DNA of 64,000 nucleotides. Source: Megalopta genalis. Lineage: Eukaryota; Arthropoda; Insecta; Hymenoptera; Halictidae. The notes under the pieces are model-generated. The model was given only the letters and a program-made list of their open reading frames with translations. It had not been told where the DNA came from and ran no database searches. The stretch spans positions 10,698,462 through 10,762,461 of the forward strand of contig NC_135021.1 of NCBI RefSeq assembly GCF_051020955.1. The letters are read 5' to 3'. Shown in pieces: positions 48,780 to 59,444 of this stretch (the first letter of the stretch is position 1; each line of letters begins with the position of its first letter). The position numbers and the translations under genes were made by a program.

Positions 48780-49920
48780 TGAGGAAGATTCCATAGATCC
48801 AACTAAAGCGTAGCAAATTATTGCCAACTGTTTTGCAAGCCTGCCAAATACCAGCAGTCCGGCATTTTATGGATGCTACTCTCCTTGAATGGAAAACCCG
48901 AGGCGTCTTCCCGGTGGTCCACGTGTCTCGGGACATCTAAATGGTTCCCATGGCCCTGACATCGGTACCTCGTGCAACATGTCCGCCAGGTTCGACGACG
49001 TTCGAGCTGCGACAATAACACAGACGTCCACCAGGTCCGACACGTGTAAAATTTGCGTGAAAGCGTATTCAGGGCTCGAATAGGTCGTCCGTCGCTAAAA
49101 ATCGACGACGCGCCGGTCAGCCCGTGGGTCGGAAAATAGACACAGAAGCGGAGTTTTCCACCGCGGAACATTTATCTCGAGTGTCACTTCACCGAACTTT
49201 CACCGGCACAATGTCACTCGGTTCCTTCCTTCCTTCCTTCCTTCTGGCGGTTCGTTCGCCTAACCCCCGTCTTGTCCAGGCCGAACGGGGGGTGTCCTCC
49301 AAAATCGTCGTAATGGAGCTTCATTCAACCGGTGGAGTGCGTCATTTGCATTTCTTGCGATTTATCTTCGTCTCTATCGTCCGCGTTCGACGGCCAGGGA
49401 CGCTCTTCTCCGCGTTCTTTGTCATAATAGACGGCTTGGTAACGGGGAGCACCGTTGATCACGGGGTACCCGTCTGCCCGGGGTGGCGACATTAAGTCGA
49501 ATTCTTCGGTTGAAGTTGCAATCGAGGCTTTCTTTGCCGGCGTGTCTGCTGCCTCGTGGCTCAGCTTTTTCTTAAGACGATGAGATTCGTCGGGCGTCCT
49601 TCGCCCTCGCCGAGACGAGTTTCCCCTTTGATCGGCTTCTGGCTTTGATAAATAAGATTCTGAAAGGGTAGACGGCTACCCCCGGGCCCCATAACCGCTG
49701 TGGAATCTTTCGAATAATGTGTTTATAGTCGCGCCATTGTTCGAACAATGAAATTTTCATCCCTCTTCATTAGCTGCGATTTACGAAAAATTTAGAACTC
49801 CGAGAATTTCTTCAGGTTCGACCGTGAAAACTGCATGGATGATGTTTATGCAGAGCGATTCTTTATACTCTCGCGAATGTAATGGTATATTTTATTTTAA
49901 AATTATGAACGTGTTTAAAC
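48780..49920. other. CpG-rich unassigned block
   Basis: Frames of 117 codons (-) and 123 codons (+, 49124-49495) overlap. No recognisable domain. (CTTC)n is at 49224-49244. Confidence 0.45.
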
Positions 49921-49924
49921 GTGT

Positions 49925-50237
49925 TTAACCCTTGTCGAACTACGTCCTAACTTAACTGTTTAACATCGGTACGGTAAGATAATAATAATAATATTAATAG
50001 CAATAATTGTGTGTGTAATAACAATAGTAATAATAATAGTAACAATAATAATAATAGTAATAATAATAGTAATAATAATAATAATAATAATAACACAATA
50101 GTAATAATAATAGTAATAATAATAATAATAATAGTGATGATAATAACAACAAAATTTTAGTTCAAAATGTTTGTGTACATAAGGAGCTAATCATGGTGCT
50201 TCGCGTGAACGCCAACCGCCGGTACTACGAGGGTTAA
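49925..50237. mobile_element. TTAA-type MITE carrying an AAT microsatellite, 313 bp
   Basis: Ends TTAACCCTTGTCGAACTACG and, inverted, TTAACCCTCGTAGTACCGG: the first eight bases match exactly. The interior is mostly AATAATAATAGTAAT repeats (49978-50150). No end hairpin. The short match makes this a weaker call. Confidence 0.6.
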
Positions 50238-50274
50238 ATATGTGTAACGCGAGACGCCTTTCGTGCGCATTGTT

Positions 50275-50592
50275 TACAATCCATACCAAGGTCAATCGAT
50301 TTTAATGAAATTTTCAACATGCATCTAATTTACCGAGATCTACAAAACGCATTTTTTAAATTTTCGTTATAGATTCAGATAAAAAAGTTAAAAAAAGTGA
50401 TGGTTTTTTATTTTCTTCTGTCATTCGAAGCAATAGCAGAATTTAAAACAAAAACCGCTCTTAGTTATGATCCAGTAGACTGGACCCCCATCGCCTAAAA
50501 GAAAAATTCAAATTGTTTAGTCCAGTTTAAAAAAAAAATGGTTCCCTGTTAAAAGGTATCCGAATATTAATGGGAGTAATCGTACGTCGTGA
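50275..50592. mobile_element. truncated relative of the 13411 element
   Basis: Shares AAACGCATTTTTTAAATTTTC and the TCTTCTGTCATT and CAGAATTTAA blocks, and the mirror end with AAAGGTATCCGAATA and TCGTACG. Only the right two-thirds is present. Confidence 0.7.
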
Positions 50593-50599
50593 TTCTATT

Positions 50600-51588
50600 A
50601 ATAATCAGAAAAATTGCTTTCAATATCGATCGAAGCACTTAGTCAGGCTGTCGCAGAAGAAGATTCCGATCCAATCAAACGTGCAAACGACAATTCCCGA
50701 CGCGCCGTAAACGCGCAAGCATGCGATGTAACAGCGATTTCAAGGATCAAACTATCAAAGCACCGTCTTGGTGGACCTCGGGGTCCATCCATTCGAACAA
50801 CCGGATCTCTCCTGAACGTTTCAATTAACTCGGTCACGTCAGAGCCCGCGGGGCCGAAAGAGTTATATTCGTCGGCGAGCGGCCAAAAGGGTTGCGTTTC
50901 ATGAAAGCGGCGCTGTTCACGGAACGAATTGTCTAACGCGTGTCTAACACGAGACAACCCTGCTCGTCATGACTGCGGATCTGTTCCACAAAGCTGTCCC
51001 GACCACCACGTCGCAAACCGGCCGATATATCATTGCAGAGTAGCCGGGACTAAACAGAATCGTCGCCCGCGCTCCGACGGGCAAACGTTCGCCGAAAACG
51101 TCTTTCACGTCCAACGGATTTCACGTCCGAGAGAATCCTTTCGCGCGCGATCATTATCGAGAAGAATGTCCGGCATTCAGCCGAGTTCCGCGATAATTCA
51201 TTCAACTCCTCGAGGATCACCCGGTTAGTCGTCGATTATGGCGTTTCGTTCCAGATTACCTTTTACGTCGATTTGCCAATTCGCAGCGATCATCGCCGTT
51301 GAACGGGGATGGTGATGGCTTCGAGAGCTTCGGATGATGCATGATTCTCGGGGATTTTTGTGTCGGAGCGGCCGTTCACACTGATTTCGATAGTATAGTA
51401 GTATGACGGATGATTCGTTTCGAAGATCCACAATTTTTGGGAATGATCCGTTGCACTTTGTCTGCTTGCCACTTACTAAGAGATTGAAATATCAATTTTC
51501 AGAACTTTTTGATCGAGTGTAGATTGCTTTCGCGATATAGTAAAACCTATCCGAATTCAAAATTGATAGTTCATTTCTTTTTATTCTG
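50600..51588. other. CpG-rich unassigned block
   Basis: Frames of 96, 99 (+) and 104 (-) codons overlap at 50614-51228. No domain recognised. Confidence 0.45.
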
Positions 51589-51590
51589 AA

Positions 51591-52610
51591 TTAACCCTTT
51601 GCACTCTGCTGTCCCCTCTCGTGGGACATCGTAATTCTAGCATATCACTCGGATGCCCCCTCTCGTGGGACATTAAAAGTTTATTAGTGATTACGGGGAA
51701 TTGAGTTATTTCAGCGCAACTTTTTCAGACATGCATGTTTCCCTGAAGTTTTCTCTTGAAATGGCGTAAGAAATCAAATCAAAATATGGTAAAATTACTA
51801 AGATATATACAAGAAATGTCAGCGGGTTTTGACGAGAACGTAAGAGGCGTGCTTACGACGGTCCGAGCACTTCAAAGGTGCCATTTGAAAAGAGCGATAA
51901 TGCAAGTTTGTAGAAGAGAGATCGGTATGCGAACATAGCACGCACTGTATAGTGAGATTTATAATCATAAAATCTGGAGGGTAAGATTTTCAAAGCTGAA
52001 CTCAGTCTGGTTTGAAGCGTCGAGCGGTATAGATAGATCTAACGAGTGAGAAAGTCGGAAAAGTGATTCTTCTCTTGGTAAATAAATTGTTTGGTAAAAG
52101 ATTTTTTGGTAAATATTATCTTGTAAGTTGGTAATAACAATTAGAAATTTTCAACCTATGTATTTATTCATATTTTTTATTAGAACAATGGCAAAACGTT
52201 CAAACACGAACGAGTCTCATGACACAAGTAGTAGCGAAGATGAGCTCCAGATAGACGTTTATACAGATATGTTAGAAAGACCAACTGTAGAAGGTTTTCT
52301 TCTACAGTTAGTCTATCGTTTTGATAGCAGTGACAGTGATATCGTCCAAGCAACAAGGCGACGAGAGAAAGAGTTCGCATAGATAGCGATTACAACAACA
52401 AAATAAAATTATAAAAAATAAAATATTGATTTTTTTGCAAATTTCTCGATTTCAGCCAATTCATAAAAGTCCAATATCATTATAATATGTTAGTTAGTTC
52501 CAAAACCATACTAAATAATACGAGGCTCTGTAAATGCCCGTTTCTGCCGAAAAGTGGCGCTGGGTAGCTGATAGCCAACGTCCAGAATGGTTCGAAGAGC
52601 TAAGGGTTAA
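51591..52610 (+). mobile_element. piggyBac-type element, 1020 bp, deleted interior
   Basis: TTAA stands at both edges. The left end, TTAACCCTTTGCACTCTGC, and the inverse of the right end, TTAACCCTTAGCTCTTCG, share the start. A hairpin GTCCC-CTCTCGT-GGGAC is at 51611-51627, and its text recurs at 51655-51673. A small acidic frame at 52188, followed by AATAAAATT signals near 52401-52425, suggests a deleted relative of a coding element. There is no DDD catalytic core, so it cannot move by itself. Confidence 0.75.
52188..52382 (+). CDS. small acidic frame, possible N-terminus of a piggyBac-type transposase
   Basis: The frame from ATG at 52188 gives 64 residues, rich in Asp, Glu and Ser: SSSEDELQID near residue 16, and DSSDSDIVQATRRREKEF at the end. 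An acidic, low-order N-terminus is usual in piggyBac-type transposases, and the position in a TTAA-flanked element fits, but no catalytic domain is present. A pyrimidine-rich TTTTTTATTAG just before the ATG (52173-52183) could be a splice acceptor. An in-frame ATG 60 bases upstream gives an 84-residue version with a hydrophobic lead and is less likely. It may also be a chance frame. Confidence 0.4.
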   Translation: MAKRSNTNESHDTSSSEDELQIDVYTDMLERPTVEGFLLQLVYRFDSSDSDIVQATRRREKEFA

Positions 52611-52611
52611 T

Positions 52612-53025
52612 TATTATTAACAATAATAGGATAAGACGTGTTCGGAATTGGCCACACAGACCGGTGGACAATCATGGAAGTTCGACCGTGCTCGATGCGC
52701 CTAGGACGGACAGGGTCTGCCATCTCTAAGCGAGTAGTTCACATCATTAAGACAACTTCCCTTTGTCTCAGCGACCGCCTCTGTTTATGCGATGTGTTTA
52801 CGCGACGAATGGTAAGGTGTCCCTCTCGCACCTCGACGCAACTGTAACGATCGAACTCACTTTCTTCATTACGAACCGTGCGAGCGTCAACACGTATGTA
52901 TCGTGTTATTCGAGCTATTAGAGGTATGTATTCGCAAGTATGTACCTTGTCCATTCGCTACTGCGACAGTATCTTTATTGTTATTTTTGTTACATTGTTT
53001 GTTATCATTTTATCGAATTGTTCAG
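52612..53025. other. unassigned
   Basis: Moderately GC-rich, overlapping frames of about 70 codons, no domain. Confidence 0.45.
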
Positions 53026-53029
53026 TTCA

Positions 53030-53525
53030 TTGTTATGATAATTACTAATACTATAATTAGTATAATACTATAACATATTAGTATATTAGTATAATACTAT
53101 AGTATATTAGTATAATATATTAGTATATTAGTATAATGTTATAGTATATTAGTATAATGTTATAGTATATTAGTATAATATATTAGTATATTAGTATAAT
53201 ACTATAGTATATTAGTATAATATATTAGTATATTAGTATAATGTTATAGTATATTAGTATAATACTATAGTATATTAGTATAATATATTAGTATATTAGT
53301 ATAATATATTAGTATATTAGTATAATGTTATAGTATATTAGTATAATGTTATAGTATATTAGTATAATACTATAGTATATTAGTATAATACTATAGTATA
53401 TTAGTATAATATATTAGTATATTAGTATAATGTTATAGTATATTAGTATAATACTATAGTATATTAGTATAATATATTAGTATATTAGTATAATACTATA
53501 ATACGATAATTATTAATACTATACA
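53030..53525. repeat. TATTAGTATAATAC minisatellite
   Basis: About 28 copies of ATTAGTATAATACTATAGT, ATTAGTATAATGTTATAGT and ATTAGTATAATAT. Three unit types are shuffled along the array. Confidence 0.95.
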
Positions 53526-53529
53526 AGTG

Positions 53530-53888
53530 AATTACAGTTTATTTAGTGAGCAAACAGTTTGCACATATTTATTCTCAAGACCAGTGCGTTCAATCCTTTC
53601 GCTCCTCATTTCGCGACACAGGGAACTTCCTCGAGTCGTGCTGTTTCAAACAAGATGATAGGTCGAGGTCTAATCGAGGTCCTTCTATAGTTTCGTCGTC
53701 ATTACTTGGAATAATAAAAAATCTGGATAATAAAGATCGAGGAAAATCTAGTTCGGTTAATCGAGGTTCTACTGTATTCAGATTAGCGAAAGAGAGAAAT
53801 ACGTTGAAAGACTTTGTCCGTCAGAAATAATTGTCGTGTGTCCAAGGAACTTTCGATTGTTTTTGACTTTTTTTTTGTCTTCAGTGGA
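53530..53888. other. unassigned
   Basis: A 94-codon frame (53546-53830 +) is serine/arginine-rich with no known domain. Nothing else recognised. Confidence 0.4.
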
Positions 53889-53891
53889 TGA

Positions 53892-54131
53892 TTAAGCCGT
53901 TTATTTTGAAAGTGGCATAAGTCACTTTGTTTTTAAGTCGATATATTTAAGGGTTTGCGTTTTAACACGTTTAAAAATATAGATGCTAACTTTCGAGAAG
54001 ATTTACTTGTATTTGTTATCTCAGGATACTGATATTTTTCTCAGTATAAATAATTTCGTATAAACGTTAAAAAATCACCACTTTTCGTTACGGTAAAGTG
54101 ACTTATGCGACTTTCAAAATGAACGGCTCAA
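53892..54131. mobile_element. TTAA-type MITE, ~37-bp inverted ends, 240 bp
   Basis: Starts TTAAGCCGTTTATTTTGAAA; the inverse of the right end reads TTGAGCCGTTCATTTTGAAA. Both go on with GTNGCATAAGTCACTTT. The right TTAA has become TCAA. The interior is AT-rich. Confidence 0.8.
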
Positions 54132-54163
54132 TTGTTTCCATTTTCGGCACATTTGTTTTTCTT

Positions 54164-55256
54164 GTAGGGTAAGTATTGGTATTACTGCGGTTTTCCAATG
54201 AATTGACGCTGAGCTTGGAAACAAAAAAAGGGACAATTTGGGAAAGGGAGATACGATTATTCGAGCTTTGCACCTTATTTTTATAATTGTTGATTTTAAA
54301 TCGTCAACTATAAAAATGAGTCGCAAGGCTCAATTAATCGTGCCTCCTCTTCCAAAATGGTCTATTTCTGTTTCCAAGCTGAGCGTCAGTTAGGGAGAAT
54401 TTACTATGCTGGGGTTTCTCAATGTAGGTGAAGTTTGGTAGAGAAAATAAGACCTTTCACGCCAATAAATTGACAAATTTAGCCATATCTATTATTCTTT
54501 GACTTGAATATTTACTTTGCTCAAAATATTGGATTTCTGAAAGCACAAATTTCACTAAAAAGCGTAATGTAAAGATATCATACGTGTGCATATATTACTC
54601 GTGTAATGTATCTATTACTGCGAGTCAAATACTGCGGGCATTCCGATTACTGCGTGTCAAGATTGGCATAGCCCATTTTCTTTTCAATATAAACGTACAG
54701 CTACAATTTCTAGATTCAAGATATTCTCACTGTAGAATTTCACAAATTAAGTATATATTAGTACTCTACAATCAAAAAAGCGTGTTTGCACTGGCTCATC
54801 GAGAACTCTGTTGTATAGGTTAAGGTACGTAGTTCGTACACACCGCAGTAATGTATACACATGGAAAAAACTATGCGCAGAATACCGTTTTAGTAAATAA
54901 TATTTGAGGATAAATGTTAGTGACAGTGTACGTCGATTTTTTTTATCGAAGTAATGATTACTTTATCTAAAAATAACGCTAAAATGAATAGTTTATTATT
55001 AATTACTAAAACATAAATGCCTTTTGAGTCAGCATTTACAGCGATTTCATAAACTTCCGAATATCAAAAGTCAATAAATGAATTAAAATTGCGATTGCTG
55101 TGGTTACTTGTATGTCATAAATTATCAATATTAAACATATAAAAATTATAACATTCATTTTTAGAAGATTGCACACTTCAACATGTTAGATTTTATTATT
55201 TTTATAAAATACCGCAGTATTTGGGACGTCCGCAGTAGTACCTTCACTTACCCCAC
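54164..55256. mobile_element. 1.1-kb inverted-repeat element with many TACTGCG motifs
   Basis: The left end, GTAGGGTAAGTATTGGTATT then ACTGCGG, matches the inverse of the right end, GTGGGGTAAGTGAAGGTACT then ACTGCGG. More TACTGCG motifs occur at about 54617, 54640 and 54652, and inverted at about 54842, 55211 and 55230. A 79-codon frame (54584-54823 +) has no domain. A palindromic MITE is nested near the left end. The family is not one I recognise. Confidence 0.65.
54189..54410. mobile_element. palindromic MITE related to 16737
   Basis: GACGCTGAGCTTGGAAACAA, GGGACAATTTGGGAAAGGGAG and GATTATTCGAGCTTTGC are mirrored on the right by TTTCCAAGCTGAGCGTC and TTAGGGAGAATTTACTA. The outermost bases of the left end are lost. 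Confidence 0.75.
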
Positions 55257-55259
55257 AGC

Positions 55260-55848
55260 GTCGTTAGTTGTAGAGCAAATAAATGATGCGGTGGACGCTA
55301 ATGGGGAGAAACGGTTCGACATTTCGGTGATTTTTTAGAGCCGTCGAATGAGTTGATTTCCATAACTTTCACATAGGATCGAAGAGGAAAAGACGAGATG
55401 CGGGGCACGAGCGAAATCGTAGCGAAGCGGGAAGCGGGAAACGCGATGGGTAGGGCAAAGGACCCTCGTTCTGCAAAATATCAAAGGCTCAGTAGGGAAA
55501 TTGAAAGGCTTTGTATAGAAATAAGAATGTATCGACTGCCCCCGACAACCACTCAGTCGGGGACAAGATTTTCGAATCTTATACTTGTCGCGGCGAAAGA
55601 ATGCGACGGGAATACATATTTGGGAATGGCTTCCCAGTCGTTTCTCCCGGTTGAATAGAAGCTACGTTTGTTAAAAAAACACATTACATTGTCAGCGACA
55701 ATTGCTGCTTTCATATTGCGTGCATGGGTATTGCAATAATTATGAAATCGATTCGAAGGATCGCATGAAAATCGAATCGCGTTGCTTCGAGAGCAATTAG
55801 TATCTAAGATTTAATGTTTAGTATGCTAAATTATTGTCAAATATCAAT
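55260..55848. other. unassigned
   Basis: GC-rich to 55670. The 86-codon frame at 55398-55658 (+) has no recognisable domain. Confidence 0.45.
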
Positions 55849-55851
55849 CAT

Positions 55852-57292
55852 TCTGTACAAAAGTACACTCGTCTAGCTTTAATTTGAGCCCTTAAACGTT
55901 CGAAAATTTGTACGGGAACGCATTCTAAAATCGCACATAATTGGAAGTGATCCATTAAAATCAAATTACTTTTCACCGAGCTAACGCGATCAGAATTTAA
56001 CTAGTATTTGAGATGATTTGGAATTTTTGATCATTTTTATATTTGAAAAATTCAGAAGAAATCCCGATAATGTATCTACACTAATTTTTCGCACATTTGT
56101 TTTCTAATTGATTAGTTAGTAACAATTTTCCATTTAATGTTGCAATATCAAATACACTAAAAAATGATTCGTACCTTTTTCGCCATAGGAGGGAATGTAA
56201 AATCTGGCACGAATCATCTGCTGAAATCATCAGGTGGCGCCGCTTGTGGCAGAACCAACAGCACCACATGAATTATTGGCAAAATGTTGAAACTACTAGC
56301 CAAATTTAGTTCACATTTCTTACACGCACGGCGCCACCATACAAAACCTGTGGCAGATCTAGACAACACAAATGAGGTATACAGCATACTCGATTCTCAC
56401 TAAGAATATTAAATTTTCGAAATATCGGTAACGACGAGTGCGACATGTGAATGGTAATGGTGAATCAGGTACTTGATTTTCGGGTGACAAAAAAATACAT
56501 TGCGTCATGGAACTGATACCTCGCAAGTGTCCTAAGTATATATTTGTCCAAATGCCATTCTGCAAAAAATATGGACTGTCGATAATTTGGCGAATAGTTC
56601 CAACGTTTTACCATTATTTGGTCACAGAACCTCGTCTGTGGGTTGGCTAACAGTTTCAGCGTTTTGTCACTTCCGAATTAGCGCTTTACGGAGCCTGAAT
56701 AGACTTTCTAGATTTCACCACAAGTGACGCCACTGTTCGGCCAGCAGTCAGTTTCCAGGTTTTGTCAACTACTAACTGGCGCTGTATGGACCCTGGACAG
56801 AGCTTCCAGATTTCACCACAAGCGACGTCACCGGTCGGCTAGCAGTTTGAGCCTTTTGCAATTTACTAATTGGCGCTGTACCGAGGCTGAGAATAACTTC
56901 TTGATTTTGCAAGAAAGGCGCTATCTGATCATTTCAGCAGACTATTCGTGCCAGATTTTACATTATCTCGTTACGGCGAAAGTAGTACGAATCACCTGTT
57001 AGGATATTTCACGTTGGAACATCAACTAGGAAATTGTAACTAACTAATTAATTACAACTCAAACATGCGTAGAATTGGTATAAGTACATTGCTGGGATTC
57101 TTCTGAGGTTTCCAATGAGGAAAGTCGAAATAAATGAAACACCACGTTGAAGAAACAATAAATGTTAAGCCAGCGAAAAATGACTCGATCTTAAGGGATA
57201 ATTTCAAATTGATTTTGGAATGTGTTCTCGTAGGAATTTTCGAACACTCAAAGGCTCAAATTAAAGCTAAGCGATCGTACTTGGATACAGGG
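55852..57292. mobile_element. foldback-type element, 1.44 kb, arms ~400 bp
   Basis: The left arm (55852-56290) and the right arm (about 56890-57292) mirror each other: CTAGCTTTAATTTGAGCC, ATTAGTTAGTAACAATTT and GTAAAATCTGGCACGAATCAT all recur inverted on the right. Between the arms lie about three ~100-bp direct units with TTCACCACAAGTGACG, AGCAGT and AACTGGCGCTGT. No transposase is seen. Clear target duplications are not visible, so the outer edges are approximate. Confidence 0.8.
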
Positions 57293-57299
57293 CGATGAC

Positions 57300-57565
57300 T
57301 TCGCGCAAGATTATGAACAGCTTATGGCATATAAATTTGTTTATTATCATTATCTGTATAATATATTTGAAACAATATCATTCTACAACATTGCATAAAA
57401 ATATACAAAGACATGACAAAATGTCTTGACTCTCGTTTGATAAAACATGTTCATGAATAATTTGATCAGCGTTGCACCGCCGTCAGTTCTAACGGAATTC
57501 AATCAATTGAGAATAGGTCACTTTCGAAATTGCATCGTTTCGAAAAACGTCATACCATTTGTGTT
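57300..57565. other. unassigned
   Basis: No feature recognised. Confidence 0.4.
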
Positions 57566-57570
57566 ACATT

Positions 57571-57605
<35 letters not shown>

Positions 57606-57700
57606 CTTTTACTCTCTTTCTCTTTTACTCTCTTTCTCTTTTACTCTCTTTCTCTTTCTCTCTCTCTCTCTCTCTCGCTCTCTCTCTCTTTTATTTCTCG
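57571..57700. repeat. CT microsatellite
   Basis: (TC)n runs with TCTCTTTTACTCTCT units. Frames over it code only Ser/Leu/Phe repeats. CT/GA tracts are frequent near insect promoters, where GAGA-type proteins can bind, but nothing here proves such a role. Confidence 0.95.
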
Positions 57701-57704
57701 TTTT

Positions 57705-59290
57705 CTATTTTTCCTTTAGTTGGGTGTCTCCGCAAACAACAGTACGAACGGATCGATGAATATGGGACGAAAAATGAAACGAATCGCGACCGTGCCTCGT
57801 TCGTAGGCCCCGTTCGCGCTTCCACCCACGCTTGCATACTCCGCGAGACACAACGAAACAACATTTACACGCTATCTAACGCTCTCGGCCCAGTTCCCGA
57901 GCTTCGGCGATCGTTACAAAATAAATTCCTCGGCCTTCGTTTTCGTTTTTTCTATTCCGTCGATACTCGAACGCGAACGGGACTCTCGCCGAGGGTACGA
58001 ACGACAGCTTCCGGTTTCCGATCAACATCACACGCAGTGAGGAACGCGCGCTAGTTAGTCGCTCCTCGGAGATCTCGAGGAGTTCGAACATCGTCGTTCT
58101 AATCGCTGTTCTAAACGATTTTTGTCCGCGCGTTTAGTAAAAACGTGTTCCACCGTTTCCAAATGATCTCTAAACTGAGCATTTTTGTACGATCGTGTGG
58201 CGACAATTCTGCCAGTAATTCCTTCCGTTACCAATTGCTACAAAAATCTTTGAATCGCAACGCGATGCAAGAAATTTTTAACCGTACAAGATTCGCAATA
58301 TTCCAACTCAGAAATTGTTAACATACGATTCGCAATTTTCTAACTGGAACATGAAATCGGTTCAACTCCTTGCCTCGCCGTCTTCCTCGTTGCTAATTAA
58401 CGCTCGTTAATATTCTCCACGTAACGCCCGCGTTTAGCTTAGGACTTTCTGCCGCGCGAAATCTTCAACGCGAGCCCAAGGAGCTGAAAAGATACGTCCG
58501 CGCGAGCGATGACAAAAGTTGTTCAGAGCGGCGCGCGAGACCGTCGATCGTTCGCTGACGCAATTAATTACCGAACGCGAAGAGATCAGCGAAGAAGAAA
58601 AGGAAGGTCTCGAATTCTCTAATAAGGCGCAGGCTCGTTTCCGGAGCCGGGGCTGCGGGGACGAGCAGCCCGCGAGAATGGGGGACGGGGAAAGGAAAGA
58701 ACGGGGTAACGGGACGCGTACAGATTTTCTATTGTTCGTTTCTCGCGGCGATTTTCGCTGCCGGAATATGAGCGAGGACGCGTCGTGGGTATTTCGGCGA
58801 CTCGGTATTCTTGCGAGGAAAACCGCAACTATGGACGAAGGGAGTCGCTTCGTGTTGCGCGTCACAAACATGTTTAGAGAGTACGTAGGCCAGAACTAAA
58901 GATCGGGGATGATGTAGAAAAAAAAAGACGAAGAATTCGATGGAGAGAAGAAGCACAGTTCGACGAAGATGCGTGGAATCGGTTTTGGAAATCGAAAATC
59001 GGCGCTCGGATGTTTAGCAACACTCTCTCGTCCGAACGCGATTGCCATCTTTCTTTTGAGATCATTGGCCGAAGGATAACAATGACAATTATAATATTAA
59101 TAATGACAATAGTAATAAGTAATAATAATAATCGCGTCGTGTGACGATGATATAATATAATCATATAATAATAATAGTTGCTTAATGGTAATAATAGTAA
59201 TAAAAATAACTATCCGTAAACTAGCCTTTACCAAGGGAGATATTTTACCCATTAGCTTATGTACATAATCTGCGCTTGTGTGTGTATGTG
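57705..59290. other. CpG-rich block, possible promoter or first-exon region
   Basis: TCG- and CGA-rich DNA with few stops: frames of 174 (+; its first part is the CT tract), 145 (-) and 126 (+) codons overlap. None shows a domain. A short AAT-type tract is at 59090-59210. It could be untranslated exon, promoter or intron; I cannot decide from sequence alone. Confidence 0.35.
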
Positions 59291-59292
59291 TC

Positions 59293-59296
<4 letters not shown>

Positions 59297-59343
<47 letters not shown>

Positions 59344-59440
59344 ATTTCTCTCTCTCTCTCTCTAATATGATTTTCCCTTTCTTTCATTTTCTCTGCACCT
59401 CTCTCTCTTTTTCTTTCTCTCTTTCTCCCTCTATTCCCTC
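59297..59440. repeat. CT microsatellite
   Basis: (TC)n runs of about 60 bases at 59297-59363, followed by mixed TCTCTTTTTC. The reverse strand frame is an Arg/Glu repeat artefact. Confidence 0.95.
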
Positions 59441-59444
59441 GATT

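Noticed and set aside
48598..48936. 112-codon minus frame
   Set aside because: Half of it is repeat units; no domain.
57530..58054. 174-codon plus frame
   Set aside because: Its first third is a CT microsatellite (Ser/Leu repeats) and the rest is stop-poor CpG-rich DNA without a domain.
59097..59387. Arg/Glu-rich minus-strand frame
   Set aside because: Translation of the (TC)n tract on the reverse strand.
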